Source of the DNA: Legionella longbeachae
GTDB lineage: Bacteria > Pseudomonadota > Gammaproteobacteria > Legionellales > Legionellaceae
DNA length: 64,000 nt
NCBI RefSeq assembly: GCF_004283175.1
Contig: NZ_RXNW01000001.1
Span: 310,001-374,000 of the forward strand
Reading direction: 5' to 3'
In this document: positions 35,112 to 44,025 of the stretch, one piece after another
Layout: each line of letters opens with the position of its first letter
How positions within the stretch are numbered: the stretch's first letter is position 1
Translations under genes and position numbers: made by a program
Notes under the pieces: model-generated
What the model was told of the DNA's origin: nothing
Databases searched by the model: none
What the model saw: only the letters and a program-made list of their open reading frames with translations

Positions 35112-37358
35112 CTAAATTTTAGGCAGGATTCGATCCAGCCATTTGGGTAAATACCATACCCAATTTTTAAAAATTGCCATTGTTGCAGGAACTAAAAAGC
35201 TCCTTATTAAAAACGCATCAACAAAAATAGCTACCGCGATCCCCAGGCCAAATGCTTTAACCATCAATACATCAGCGACTAAAAAAGAGCAGCTTATTAC
35301 TATAACGATAAGTGCAGCACTAGTAATAATGCGACTGCTTTTTTCAATTCCGAAGATAATGCTGTTATTATTATGCTTGGTTAACTGGTGAGCCTCTTTA
35401 ATTCGGGATAATAAGAATACTTCATAGTCCATAGAAAAACCAAATAAAGCACAAAATATAATCACTAATAAACTGATATCCAACATATTTTGGGGCTGAA
35501 AATTAAGGATTTGAGAAAAATAGCCATCTTGAAATACAAGTACCAGAGCTCCATATGAGGCGCAAAGGCTCAACAAAGTCATAATAATTGCTTTTAGTGG
35601 TAAGAATATTGACCGTAATAACAAAAGAAGTATCAAATAAGAAAAAACCATAATCCATAAAATGGAATAAGGAAGAAAATGATAGATACTTTTCAGCACA
35701 TCGCTATTACTTACAGCCGTTCCAGTGAGTTCCATGGTTAGTCCTGGACCAACTTTCATATGATATAATTGAGTAATCAGTTTTTTCGTCTCCGGCGAGT
35801 TCGCAGGATATTTGCTAACAACCCGAATTACTGTCAAATGCTTGGTTGTTGTCGTCTCTAACAATCGTCTTACTTGAGAATCGAGTAATTTTTTATTCAT
35901 GTGATATAGAGTGTAATATTGGCTTTTTTTCACATCTGAATCACTGCTGATGATGCCATTAACTTCTTTGACTAAAGGATTTTGCTCTAGTTTATGGACG
36001 AAATCATATATCTTAGACAGATTGTGGCGAGATAAAATAGGTGAGGAAGGGGATTCAACTACCAAAACAATAGGATTAAGTTCTTCAATATTAAATTTTT
36101 CTGCGTAAGTATCATAAAAAGCCCTATTTTCCGAGTTTATAGGAAATATTCGGTAATCTGATATTCCAAAATTGGCTTTTAAAAATGGATATCCCAGTAA
36201 TAATAAAAATATAAGTATGGGAAAGAAAAATCGATAAGGATGGTTAACCACTCGTTCTGCTAGCCAACGCCAATAACTGGAATGGTTTTTATTTCTAAAG
36301 ATACGTACGGAGAGGAAATTTATTTTTGTTTTTAAAACAGCAAGTATTGCTGGTAAAAGAATAGTCGAAATTAATACGGCATAAAATACTGCTGCCAAGC
36401 CACCTACAGCAACCGAAAAGAGGATATTAACCGGAAACAGAAATAAGGCACTAAGACTTACAAATACAGCCAAGCCACTAAAAAAAATTGCTTTTCCCGC
36501 TGTTTCTTGACTTGTTCCGATGGCTTCTTCGACACTCGATCCATTTTTCAATTCATCTCTAAAGCGACTGATGAAAAATAATGAATAATCCAGACAAAGA
36601 CAAAGCCCTAACAATAAAGCAATATTAATCGTGAATATAGAAAGGGTAAAAAAATGGCCTAAAAAGTACAGGGTAGTCAAAATAATTAATGCACAGCCTC
36701 CTCCCAATATAATGGGGAGAGTTGCCGCTACTACGGAGCCGAACACGACGACTAAGGTAACGATCGCTACGGGTGTAGCAATGAAATCTGCTTTATATAG
36801 GTCTGTTTGTGTTTGTTTGTTTACATTTTGAACAAAAAGAGGCTCTCCTCCAATTTGCATGGTCATATTGGAGGGTTTTTTTATGGAATCTTTAAATTGT
36901 TTTAATAGTTGATCATTAATTGGTTTGTTGGTTTTTATTATGATTACGGCATAAGCTGTATGTTTGTCTTTAGAGATTTGATGTTTATCATCAGGGTAAA
37001 TTATTTCATGCTTAATCGGAAAATCTTCCAGCTCGGATAATGATTGCTTCATTTTTTTCTTAAACAGAGTGCGAGTGGCTAAAAGTTTGGGACTGTGATA
37101 CATGACAATAAATTGATTTTTATCATCATAACCAAGCTTCTTATCCATATAGAGTTCTGCTTTCGCACTCTGCGAGGTTTCATCAACAAAGCCCGTTGTT
37201 TTAAAAGGAGCGATTATGTGCGGCAAAAAGGGAATACAAGACAAGACGACGAGTACCCAAAAAATTATAATGGGCCAACGTAATTTATTAATTAACTTTC
37301 CTAATCGGTATGACAATGTTTTTTTTGACATTTTTCTAGCCGGAGTTTCCAAACTCAT
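35112..37358 (-). CDS. MMPL-family RND transporter
   Basis: A 748-residue membrane protein with two repeats, each one membrane helix, a large external loop and a group of five helices. LCLCLDYSLFFISRFRDEL and LFGFSMDYEVFLLSRIKEA are the paired MMPL signatures with the D-Y motif that carries protons. Members export lipids, hopanoids, pigments or drugs; the substrate is unknown here. No membrane-fusion or outer-membrane partner is adjacent, which fits the MMPL group rather than tripartite pumps. The short N-terminal basic tail precedes the first helix. Confidence 0.88.
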   Translation of the reverse strand: MSLETPARKMSKKTLSYRLGKLINKLRWPIIIFWVLVVLSCIPFLPHIIAPFKTTGFVDETSQSAKAELYMDKKLGYDDKNQFIVMYHSPKLLATRTLFKKKMKQSLSELEDFPIKHEIIYPDDKHQISKDKHTAYAVIIIKTNKPINDQLLKQFKDSIKKPSNMTMQIGGEPLFVQNVNKQTQTDLYKADFIATPVAIVTLVVVFGSVVAATLPIILGGGCALIILTTLYFLGHFFTLSIFTINIALLLGLCLCLDYSLFFISRFRDELKNGSSVEEAIGTSQETAGKAIFFSGLAVFVSLSALFLFPVNILFSVAVGGLAAVFYAVLISTILLPAILAVLKTKINFLSVRIFRNKNHSSYWRWLAERVVNHPYRFFFPILIFLLLLGYPFLKANFGISDYRIFPINSENRAFYDTYAEKFNIEELNPIVLVVESPSSPILSRHNLSKIYDFVHKLEQNPLVKEVNGIISSDSDVKKSQYYTLYHMNKKLLDSQVRRLLETTTTKHLTVIRVVSKYPANSPETKKLITQLYHMKVGPGLTMELTGTAVSNSDVLKSIYHFLPYSILWIMVFSYLILLLLLRSIFLPLKAIIMTLLSLCASYGALVLVFQDGYFSQILNFQPQNMLDISLLVIIFCALFGFSMDYEVFLLSRIKEAHQLTKHNNNSIIFGIEKSSRIITSAALIVIVISCSFLVADVLMVKAFGLGIAVAIFVDAFLIRSFLVPATMAIFKNWVWYLPKWLDRILPKI

Positions 37359-37422
37359 AAAAATTAATGACTCTCTAAATATATTAGTATAAATTAATCA
37401 GTATGTGTAAATTAATGAGAAA

Positions 37423-37968
37423 ATGATACTTATGCATCATTATGATGATTTAATCAATCTTTTTGAGATTTGTTTTGCTAAGGAATACAACACAAAACTT
37501 GTAAAAGGTAATGATGAGCCTATTTATTTACCCGCGGATGCAAAGCGCCCCTTCCATGCTATATGTTTTGCCCATGGTTTTTTTAGTAGCGCCTTACATG
37601 AATGTGCTCACTGGTTAATTGCTGGGGAAGAACGTAGAAAATTGGTTGATTTTGGTTATTGGTACATGCCTGATGGGCGTAATGAAGAGCAACAAGCAAT
37701 GTTTCAATGTGTAGAAGTAAAACCACAAGCACTAGAATGGATACTTTCCAAGGCTTCGGGTTATAAATTTCATATAAGTATTGATAATTTAAATGGTGCT
37801 GAATCAGATACAATATTATTCAAACAATCTGTATATCAACAGGTGATACATTACTGTAAACACGGCTTATCACAACGTGCAGAAAAATTTCGAGTTGCTT
37901 TGTGTCGTTTCTATAATCAACCTCTTGTTTTGAAAGAGAAAGATTTTTCTTTAGACGAGTTGCAATAG
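37423..37968 (+). CDS. epmC: Elongation factor P hydroxylase EpmC
   Basis: A 181-residue protein of the YfcM/EpmC family, which hydroxylates the beta-lysylated lysine of elongation factor P. The metal motif HxxxH is in LHECAHWLIAGEERR, and DFGYWYMPDGRNEEQQ is a conserved block. The length matches E. coli EpmC (182). Two in-frame starts exist, at 37423 and at the ATG three codons later. The 3' side directly meets the remnant of a GIY-YIG gene at 37973. Whether EpmA and EpmB exist elsewhere in the genome cannot be seen. Confidence 0.9.
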   Translation: MILMHHYDDLINLFEICFAKEYNTKLVKGNDEPIYLPADAKRPFHAICFAHGFFSSALHECAHWLIAGEERRKLVDFGYWYMPDGRNEEQQAMFQCVEVKPQALEWILSKASGYKFHISIDNLNGAESDTILFKQSVYQQVIHYCKHGLSQRAEKFRVALCRFYNQPLVLKEKDFSLDELQ

Positions 37969-37972
37969 TTAT

Positions 37973-38188
37973 CGCAGTGCATCAAATAATGTATCAGGCG
38001 TTCCTGAAGATGGGCTAATTATCATTTCTGATGTGCATTTATGGGTTTATTATGAGGATCATGAAGCCTATGTAGAAGCTGCTTGCCGTGAAAAGCGTTT
38101 CAAAAATTGGCGCAGACAATGGCAGTTAAATAGGATTGAGGAGATTAATCCAGAATGGCGTCATCCAGATGAAGAAATCTGCCATTGA
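37973..38188 (+). pseudogene. GIY-YIG endonuclease remnant
   Basis: Bases from about 38025 to the TGA at 38186-38188 read, in one frame, DVHLWVYYEDHEAYVEAA, then CREKRFKNWRRQW and IEEINPEWRHPDEE before the stop. This is the second half of small GIY-YIG proteins (V-H-x-L-V-Y-Y-E, R-E-K-x-x-K-x-W, I-E-x-x-N-P-x-W). The N-terminal half with the GIY and YIG motifs is missing, and the start of the remnant follows epmC within a few bases. It is directly followed by a copy of the IS5-type terminal repeat. Confidence 0.7.
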
Positions 38189-38199
38189 TCCAGAGAGCG

Positions 38200-38260
38200 C
38201 CTGGATGCCGCAAACAAGTCGCGGCACGTAGGGGGTAGGGATGAATTGTCAGCACGCCTT
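38200..38260. repeat. Diverged copy of the IS5-type terminal repeat
   Basis: ATGCCGCAAACAAGTCGCGG followed by CACGTAGGGGGTAGGGATGA and ATTGTCAGCACGCC aligns with the right end of the element at 18491-18548, after a GIY-YIG stop codon in both places. No left end was found, so this is a leftover of a partly deleted unit. Confidence 0.65.
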
Positions 38261-38280
38261 AATGTGTTTGCGGCTTATTC

Positions 38281-39414
38281 CTAATGATGGAGCACAACAC
38301 CTGTGGTCCAATCCAGATTTTTTATTGAAGAAATATAATTTACAGGCTGGGTGGCAGGGATCCCATAACCGTCAACCATTAATGCATGATAAAATGCAGG
38401 TAAGAGACAGAAAGATTCTATATACTCATTATCAGGAAATTGAGTGCTCAGACCGTCCCATTGTTGATGACAAATCAAAGAGTTTGCCTGTTGTAATAAA
38501 TCCTGATTGGTAATTTTATTATTTTGAAATTGGAATGGTTCACTCTCAACAAGATTAGCTAATCCTCCGATAGCGTACCACTTGTTAACAGGATTGGCAT
38601 TAAGTGTAGGTTGTACTTCGTTTTGGACTTTGTGCACATGGTTGATTAATGAAGATACCTCCTGCTGACATTCAAGAGCATCCCCTTGTCCCAAGTTGCC
38701 ACCCGGAAGAGGATAGCCGTCTGCAAAGCATGCGTTTGTATCAAGCAACTGATGTGTTACCTCGTTTTGTCCGAGTCCAAGAAAACTATGGACGAACAAA
38801 TTAATATGTTTGCCATAAAGATCTAATTCTACCTGTGAATTATTATTGGTTTTTGTATTTTTTTGTATCGGGAAAGCAACTTGCACCGAAGCTCCACCAA
38901 TATCCATGACTCCGATGGGTTTGGCTGAGGGTGATTTAAGTGTACCAATATGATAATTTACAGCAAGCCAATCGTATAAAGCTTCATCGTTCCCAGTAAT
39001 GGTTTTTGCTTCAATAAGTTGCCATACACGATTTTGGTTAAACCAGCTTTGTATTTCTTTATAGTAAAATTTCTGTTTGGTTTGCGGTATAAGACGCATT
39101 CCACCAGTTGCATAAAAATAAACAGGAATTTTTTGCTCAGGAGCTCCGGAGAAGAGGATGGTCAGATAGGCATCTATAGTATTTTGATTCGCTTCGATTG
39201 TTGCAAGACCCGGTTTGATTTTGTTAGACCATATTTCATGAATTTGCGACGGGCTATTGGTTTCATCTAGATCATAGGCAAAAATATGTGCTCTTGAGCC
39301 GGTACTTCCTGCATCAACCACCGCAATACATTGATGTTCAGTACATGAATCAGGTTCAGCATAAACATCGATTACTGCAAAAATAAAAGAAATAAAAAAC
39401 CAAAAACAGCGCAT
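38281..39414 (-). CDS. Secreted ecto-NTPDase (CD39/apyrase family)
   Basis: A 377-residue exported protein with a signal peptide of about 19 residues (VIDVYA end) and the apyrase-conserved regions: ACR1 DAGSTGSRAH (34-43), ACR2 YFYATGGMRL, ACR3 with the catalytic Glu in GNDEALYDWLAVNY, and ACR4 IGVMDIGGASVQVAF. It cleaves nucleoside tri- and diphosphates, and the L. pneumophila orthologue (Lpg1905) supports intracellular multiplication. Four or more cysteines fit the disulfides of the fold. The homology is clear and the length near that of the L. pneumophila enzyme. The 3' end lies 20 bp from a mobile-element remnant. Confidence 0.92.
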   Translation of the reverse strand: MRCFWFFISFIFAVIDVYAEPDSCTEHQCIAVVDAGSTGSRAHIFAYDLDETNSPSQIHEIWSNKIKPGLATIEANQNTIDAYLTILFSGAPEQKIPVYFYATGGMRLIPQTKQKFYYKEIQSWFNQNRVWQLIEAKTITGNDEALYDWLAVNYHIGTLKSPSAKPIGVMDIGGASVQVAFPIQKNTKTNNNSQVELDLYGKHINLFVHSFLGLGQNEVTHQLLDTNACFADGYPLPGGNLGQGDALECQQEVSSLINHVHKVQNEVQPTLNANPVNKWYAIGGLANLVESEPFQFQNNKITNQDLLQQANSLICHQQWDGLSTQFPDNEYIESFCLLPAFYHALMVDGYGIPATQPVNYISSIKNLDWTTGVVLHH

Positions 39415-39711
39415 AGCTAAAGAACCCCAGCAAAAGTTTCCAAATGATACATTATGTATTTTTTATTTTCAATATGATATCATGCAGAAAAATGATGTGC
39501 TATTTTATTTCGTTTCGTAGTTTATTTAATTAGAATTATCAAATCGTAGTCTTGATGAATCACAAGATACCAAGCTAAAACATCTGTATTTTATTTAAAA
39601 CATAGATAAATTAGATCCCACGTAAAACATTGAAGTGTCTCTAGCTTGATATTTATGTACCATTAGACAACAACCCATTACTTTTTTAATATTTTTCAGG
39701 CAGTGATTATC

Positions 39712-40626
39712 ATGATGATGAATCAAGAATATAGAGGCTCTATTTATGCAATTTTATCTGGATTTCTTTACAGTTTTATCGGCTATTTTGGTATAAGCGC
39801 AATTAATGGCCATTTGTCTGCAAGCACAATGCTTTTTTGGCGCTTTTTGATTTCAAGCATCATCATTTTATTTATCATGTTGCCAAAAATAAATGAAAGC
39901 AGAGATTCCTATAAAAACATGTTTCTTGCTTTTTTAACGGGTATATTTTTTTATGGAATATCTACTTGGCTTTATTTTTTAGCCTCTTTATATATAGGAT
40001 CAGGATTGGCAATGGTAATTTTTTTTACTTATCCTGTTGTCATTATGCTATTGAATTATTTTTTTTATGGCCAATCGATTCCGCAAATTTATTATTTAGC
40101 AATCCTAATTATTTTATTCGGCATGGTATTCATGGTGGATTTAGATGCATCATTTAACCTATGGGGTATGGTGTTCGCTATTGCCTCTGCATTTTTTTAC
40201 GCCTGTTACATCATTGGAAGTAAACGAAACGTGCTCTCTCCTAATATGTCAACATTTATGGTTTGTCTAGGATGTACGGTGACAAGTTTTTTTGTTTCAT
40301 TTTTTAATCATTCTTTTGTTGTTCCAACATCCATAACGGTTTGGACTCATTTGTTTGGAATATCTATTATCGCAACAGTAATACCTATTTTATTGTTTTT
40401 GTATAGCTTAAAGTACATTAGTTCAGAAAAAGCTTCTATTTTATCCGTCTTAGAGCCAGTATTTGTAGTGGTTTTTGGTGTGTTACTTTTGGGCGAAAAA
40501 ATTCAGCTTTGGAGTGTAGTTGGTATGTTTTTCGTTTTAGCTGGCGCAGTGATAACTTTATTTAGTCACAAAATAAATCTGAGTCACTTGAGAGTTCTAT
40601 CAATGCGCCGTGAAAATGTTGGGTAA
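39712..40626 (+). CDS. EamA/DMT-family transporter
   Basis: A 304-residue inner-membrane protein with ten hydrophobic helices, made of two EamA repeats of five each. The first repeat begins with AILSGFLYSFIGYFG and the second with GMVFAIASAFFYACYIIG. The last helices contain ISSEKASILSVLEPVFVVV, a very typical EamA segment. Members export amino acids or metabolites; the substrate is unknown. Three ATGs lie in a row; I use the first (39712), about 11 bases after AGG. A strong terminator follows it. Confidence 0.88.
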   Translation: MMMNQEYRGSIYAILSGFLYSFIGYFGISAINGHLSASTMLFWRFLISSIIILFIMLPKINESRDSYKNMFLAFLTGIFFYGISTWLYFLASLYIGSGLAMVIFFTYPVVIMLLNYFFYGQSIPQIYYLAILIILFGMVFMVDLDASFNLWGMVFAIASAFFYACYIIGSKRNVLSPNMSTFMVCLGCTVTSFFVSFFNHSFVVPTSITVWTHLFGISIIATVIPILLFLYSLKYISSEKASILSVLEPVFVVVFGVLLLGEKIQLWSVVGMFFVLAGAVITLFSHKINLSHLRVLSMRRENVG

Positions 40627-40637
40627 GTGTTTAATGG

Positions 40638-40672
40638 AGTGCAACGTAACGTGGTTGCATTGCACTTTTTTT
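40638..40672 (+). terminator. Rho-independent terminator after the EamA gene
   Basis: AGTGCAA and TTGCACT form a 7-bp stem, with TGCAAC/GTTGCA pairing possible inside, followed at once by seven T residues. It starts 12 bases after the stop codon. Confidence 0.8.
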
Positions 40673-40682
40673 ACCCGTTGTA

Positions 40683-40817
40683 TTAATACCAACTTCCATT
40701 ACATCCACCACAACCCCCACAGTCTGTAGCACAAGTTCCGCAACATGGGTTACTCGAACAGTTCGCCATAAAGGCAGCTGAACACACTATAATTACAGCC
40801 ATTATTATTTTTTTCAT
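40683..40817 (-). CDS. 44-residue Cys-rich exported peptide
   Basis: A short gene coding for MKKIIMAVIIVCSAAF, then MANCSSNPCCGTCATDCGG, then CGGCNGSWY. The first 16 residues look like a signal segment. The remaining 28 hold eight cysteines in CC, CxxC and C-G-G-C patterns. The ribosome binding site is very good: AAGGA five bases before the ATG. Such an arrangement fits a small secreted or lipid-anchored metal-binding or disulfide peptide. It is too short for usual gene finders and its family is not known to me. A lipobox is not clear (the residues before Cys20 are MAN). Confidence 0.7.
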   Translation of the reverse strand: MKKIIMAVIIVCSAAFMANCSSNPCCGTCATDCGGCGGCNGSWY

Positions 40818-40876
40818 ACTTATCCTTGTTGTCGCCTGTATATTAACTATACTCTAAGTTTTTGAATTTAACCAAT

Positions 40877-42067
40877 TTAGATCAAAATTTCTTCAAATTG
40901 TAGCCATTGCAATTTCCATAAGTTATAAATAAGTAATTGATTTTTTTTTGTATTTAAATAGGTGGTCAGCACTTTATAAGATAAGTAGCGATTATTAGCA
41001 ATATAATGCAACAAATCCTTGTTCACTCCCTTTGCATCCCACGCGCTCCCATTGATAAAAAATTGATATTCAGACTGCTCATTTTGATTTTGATACGCAA
41101 ATCGGCATGAAGCATCCCTTATAAGATTTAATCCTTCTTTTATTTCTTTGATAAAATCTGAAATATCAATTAATTCATCTTCTTCCAAAGGGACTGGTAA
41201 TTGGAGTTCCGCCTGTTGATCGAGCCGTGTTGCAAAACATCCAAACCACGTTTGCATCGTTTTTTCATCATTGATTACTTGCTGTAATAATTTTTGAGCA
41301 TTGAGCCAGGCAGAGGGGGGGATTTCGGACGTGTTTTGCAAATTAGACCAGTCTGGATCCTGATACAGATTTTTGAATAAGCCCTTTTCAGATAAATAGT
41401 CGCTGAAACTTTCTAATAATTCTTGCCCCTGGTAACTTCGGTAACCGAATGAGTAAGTCATGCACTCGTCAGATAGAGAGATACCATGATGACCTACATG
41501 TGGAGGAAGGTATAACATATCTCCTTCTTCAAGAATAAAACGCTCTTCAACATCAAATTGACTCATGATACGTAACTCAAGGCCTTTCATATAATTTTGG
41601 TTATTACACCCCTTCGTAGTTAGCGACCATTCGCGTTTTCCTTTTGCCTGATATAAAAACACATCATAGTTATCATAATGCGGCCCGACACTGCCATGAA
41701 GAACCGCATAGCTAATCATAATATCGTCGATCCGCCATTGTGGAATGAAATTAAAATAATCAAGCAAGGCATAAACTTCAGGAATTAATCGATCTACACC
41801 TTGCACGAGTAAGGTCCAATGGGTAGATGGTAAGGTACTAAAATCATTTACAGAAAATGGTCCACGTTTTAAATGCCAATAAGGCTTTTCATCAGGAGTT
41901 TCAAAGACCAGACGGCTTTCAACATCCTCTTCCAGTGCAAGTCCAGCAAGTTCATCAGGGGATAAGGGATGTGTGAATTCTGGCAAAGCCTTACGAATCA
42001 CTAGAGGTTTTTTTTGCCAGTAGTCACCAAGAAAAGTATTTAATGAAATTTGCTGCAGATTGATCAT
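40877..42067 (-). CDS. roxA: Ribosomal oxygenase RoxA-type (JmjC/cupin, uL16 arginine hydroxylase)
   Basis: A 396-residue 2-oxoglutarate/Fe(II) oxygenase of the YcfD family, which hydroxylates an Arg of ribosomal protein L16. The metal motif HxD is in GSVGPHYDNYDVF, and the distal His in the HVGHHGISLSDE region. WTLLVQGVDRLIPEVYALL is typical of the family N-terminus. The C-terminal winged-helix part is present. The start at 42067 lacks a strong ribosome binding site and lies in a 44-bp overlap with a small open frame upstream; both follow the Kef gene in one minus-strand unit. Confidence 0.9.
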   Translation of the reverse strand: MINLQQISLNTFLGDYWQKKPLVIRKALPEFTHPLSPDELAGLALEEDVESRLVFETPDEKPYWHLKRGPFSVNDFSTLPSTHWTLLVQGVDRLIPEVYALLDYFNFIPQWRIDDIMISYAVLHGSVGPHYDNYDVFLYQAKGKREWSLTTKGCNNQNYMKGLELRIMSQFDVEERFILEEGDMLYLPPHVGHHGISLSDECMTYSFGYRSYQGQELLESFSDYLSEKGLFKNLYQDPDWSNLQNTSEIPPSAWLNAQKLLQQVINDEKTMQTWFGCFATRLDQQAELQLPVPLEEDELIDISDFIKEIKEGLNLIRDASCRFAYQNQNEQSEYQFFINGSAWDAKGVNKDLLHYIANNRYLSYKVLTTYLNTKKNQLLIYNLWKLQWLQFEEILI

Positions 42068-42209
42068 TTATTGCGATTACTCCCATAAGGTCAGCTGGTA
42101 TAGATAATCTATATGTCAATGGACATTCTTTTTCTAGATCCAGGTGCCGTTCATCGTGTCTGAGAAATTCATAAAACGTTTCAATGAAAAATGCTTTTAT
42201 GATTCCCAT
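42024..42209 (-). CDS. Possible small protein between kef and roxA
   Basis: A 61-codon frame that begins 7 bp after the stop of the antiporter gene, with AGG six bases before its ATG, and overlaps the start of roxA by 44 bp. The product (starts MGIIKAFFIETFYEFLR) has plausible composition, no known motif and no hydrophobic segment. It could be a real small gene that couples translation to roxA, or just an open frame. Confidence 0.3.
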   Translation of the reverse strand: MGIIKAFFIETFYEFLRHDERHLDLEKECPLTYRLSIPADLMGVIAINDQSAANFIKYFSW

Positions 42210-42216
42210 AATTAGC

Positions 42217-44010
42217 CTAATTTGATTGAAGGATTCGTTCTAATTCCCCTTTGGCTTGCCGGGAAAAATTAATTAAATCGCTTTCCTTATCAAAAAAGTC
42301 AAATGAGCGAATTAATGTCGCTTCATCATGTTTTTTGAAGGCCGCCGTTTTTTTCTGTATATCTTCTGATTTATAGCCCAGGAATTTCATAATTTGTTTG
42401 GTCATAGTCAAAGAAGAATCAAATAGCTCTCTAATAAAGAAATCCACACCAGCTCGATGCAATTCATACGCATGACGACGATTACGTGCTCTCGCATAGA
42501 TTTTTAGGTGGGGGAAATGGTATTTGGCTAACTCGACTATTCTTAGATTTGCATCAGGGTTACCTACAGTTACAATTAATAGTTTTGCATGTTCAGCACC
42601 AGCACTTTTCAACAAATCCAGACGACTTGCATCGCCAAAATGGCCAATGTACCCATATTTTCGGAGTAATGCAATTTGCTCAGGATTTTTTTCCAATACA
42701 GTAAATTTAATTTTCTCTCCATTGAGCAAACGACCAATGATTTGACCAAAACGCCCATAGCCTGCAAGAATAATGCCATTTTTCTCATTAATGGAGTCAT
42801 ATTCACGTTCAGGTACGATGCTCATAAATTTAGGTATAATATATCGATGGTAGATAAGCAACAAAAAAGGTGTGGCAAGCATGGATAACGCCACAACAAG
42901 AGTACAAAATGATGCGTTGTCATTGCTGATTACTTTGGTTTTACTCGCATAATCAAATAAAACGAAGGCAAACTCACTACCTTGGGATAAAGCGAAAGCA
43001 AATCCTAAAGTTTGCAATTTAGTTAAATCAAAGACGCGTCCTAAAACGGCAAGAATAAGCGCTTTGATGCTAATTAATGCAAGAACTGCTGCAAGAATGA
43101 TCAACGCTTTATGGGTAAAGAGAGAAAAATTCATCCCCATTCCTACTGAGACAAAAAATAATCCGAGTAAAATCCCTTTAAATGGTTGGATATCTGCATC
43201 AACTGCATGTTTGTATTCAGAATTGGCCAATACAACCCCCGCAATAAATGCACCTAGGGCTGGGGATACTCCTATTGATTCCATTAATAAAGTAATTCCT
43301 ACCACTAAAGCAAGAGAAAAAGCAGTAAATACTTCGCGCAAGTTTGTTTTTGCCATGATAAAAAATAAATGCCGGGACACAAAATGACCAATTAAAATAA
43401 CCGCTCCAACTACTCCTGTTATTAAAAGAGCATGCATCCAACGAGGAAAATGCATAATAAATGCTGCTTCATGGGTATTGATTTTAATAGTTCCATACTG
43501 TTCAAGTAGAGGAATGATGATTAATATAGGAATTACGGCAATATCTTGAAATAACAATACGGCAAATGATGTTTCACCTTCAGCCGTTTTCAATAGATTT
43601 TTTTCTTGTAGCATTTGTAAAACAAGGGCTGTTGATGAAAGGGATAAAGCCATGCTTATCGCTAAAGTTTCTTGCCAAGCATACCCTAACAGAATCCCAA
43701 TTGCGGTGAGTATGCTCGTAGTTAAGATAACTTGCAATCCTCCCAGGCCTACGATAAGCCGTCTAAGTTTCCATAACATCGCAGGCTCTACTTCCAAACC
43801 GATAAGGAACAACATCATAATCACGCCAAACTCACCAAAACTCATAATTTGTTGTGAGTTTTCTATGAGTTTGAATCCGAAAGGCCCAATAAGAATACCA
43901 ACAGTGAGGTATCCTAGTACCGAGCCTAATTTGAAACGGCTAGCAATAGGTACCATAATACTCGCTGATACTAGAAAAATGAATGTATTAAGTAACATGT
44001 GATTATTCAT
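42217..44010 (-). CDS. Kef-type K+/H+ antiporter with RCK domain
   Basis: A 597-residue CPA2 antiporter. About 12-13 membrane helices are followed by a cytoplasmic TrkA-N/RCK nucleotide-binding domain (GIILAGYGRFGQIIGRLLNG, about residue 405). LGYLTVGILIGPFG and LFLIGLEVEP are family hallmarks of the transport part. It exports K+ in exchange for protons and may be gated by glutathione adducts like KefB/KefC. The C-terminal part after the RCK_N domain is short. It is co-directional with ychJ (15 bp upstream) and probably in the same transcript as roxA. Confidence 0.92.
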   Translation of the reverse strand: MNNHMLLNTFIFLVSASIMVPIASRFKLGSVLGYLTVGILIGPFGFKLIENSQQIMSFGEFGVIMMLFLIGLEVEPAMLWKLRRLIVGLGGLQVILTTSILTAIGILLGYAWQETLAISMALSLSSTALVLQMLQEKNLLKTAEGETSFAVLLFQDIAVIPILIIIPLLEQYGTIKINTHEAAFIMHFPRWMHALLITGVVGAVILIGHFVSRHLFFIMAKTNLREVFTAFSLALVVGITLLMESIGVSPALGAFIAGVVLANSEYKHAVDADIQPFKGILLGLFFVSVGMGMNFSLFTHKALIILAAVLALISIKALILAVLGRVFDLTKLQTLGFAFALSQGSEFAFVLFDYASKTKVISNDNASFCTLVVALSMLATPFLLLIYHRYIIPKFMSIVPEREYDSINEKNGIILAGYGRFGQIIGRLLNGEKIKFTVLEKNPEQIALLRKYGYIGHFGDASRLDLLKSAGAEHAKLLIVTVGNPDANLRIVELAKYHFPHLKIYARARNRRHAYELHRAGVDFFIRELFDSSLTMTKQIMKFLGYKSEDIQKKTAAFKKHDEATLIRSFDFFDKESDLINFSRQAKGELERILQSN

Positions 44011-44025
44011 AATTAAACCTGGTTA

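Noticed and set aside
38241-38513. 90-codon frame on the plus strand over the ecto-NTPDase gene
   Set aside because: It is antisense to the well-supported apyrase gene and begins in a mobile-element remnant.
43064-44002. Long plus-strand frames over the Kef gene
   Set aside because: They lie antisense to a complete antiporter gene with clear motifs and have atypical composition.
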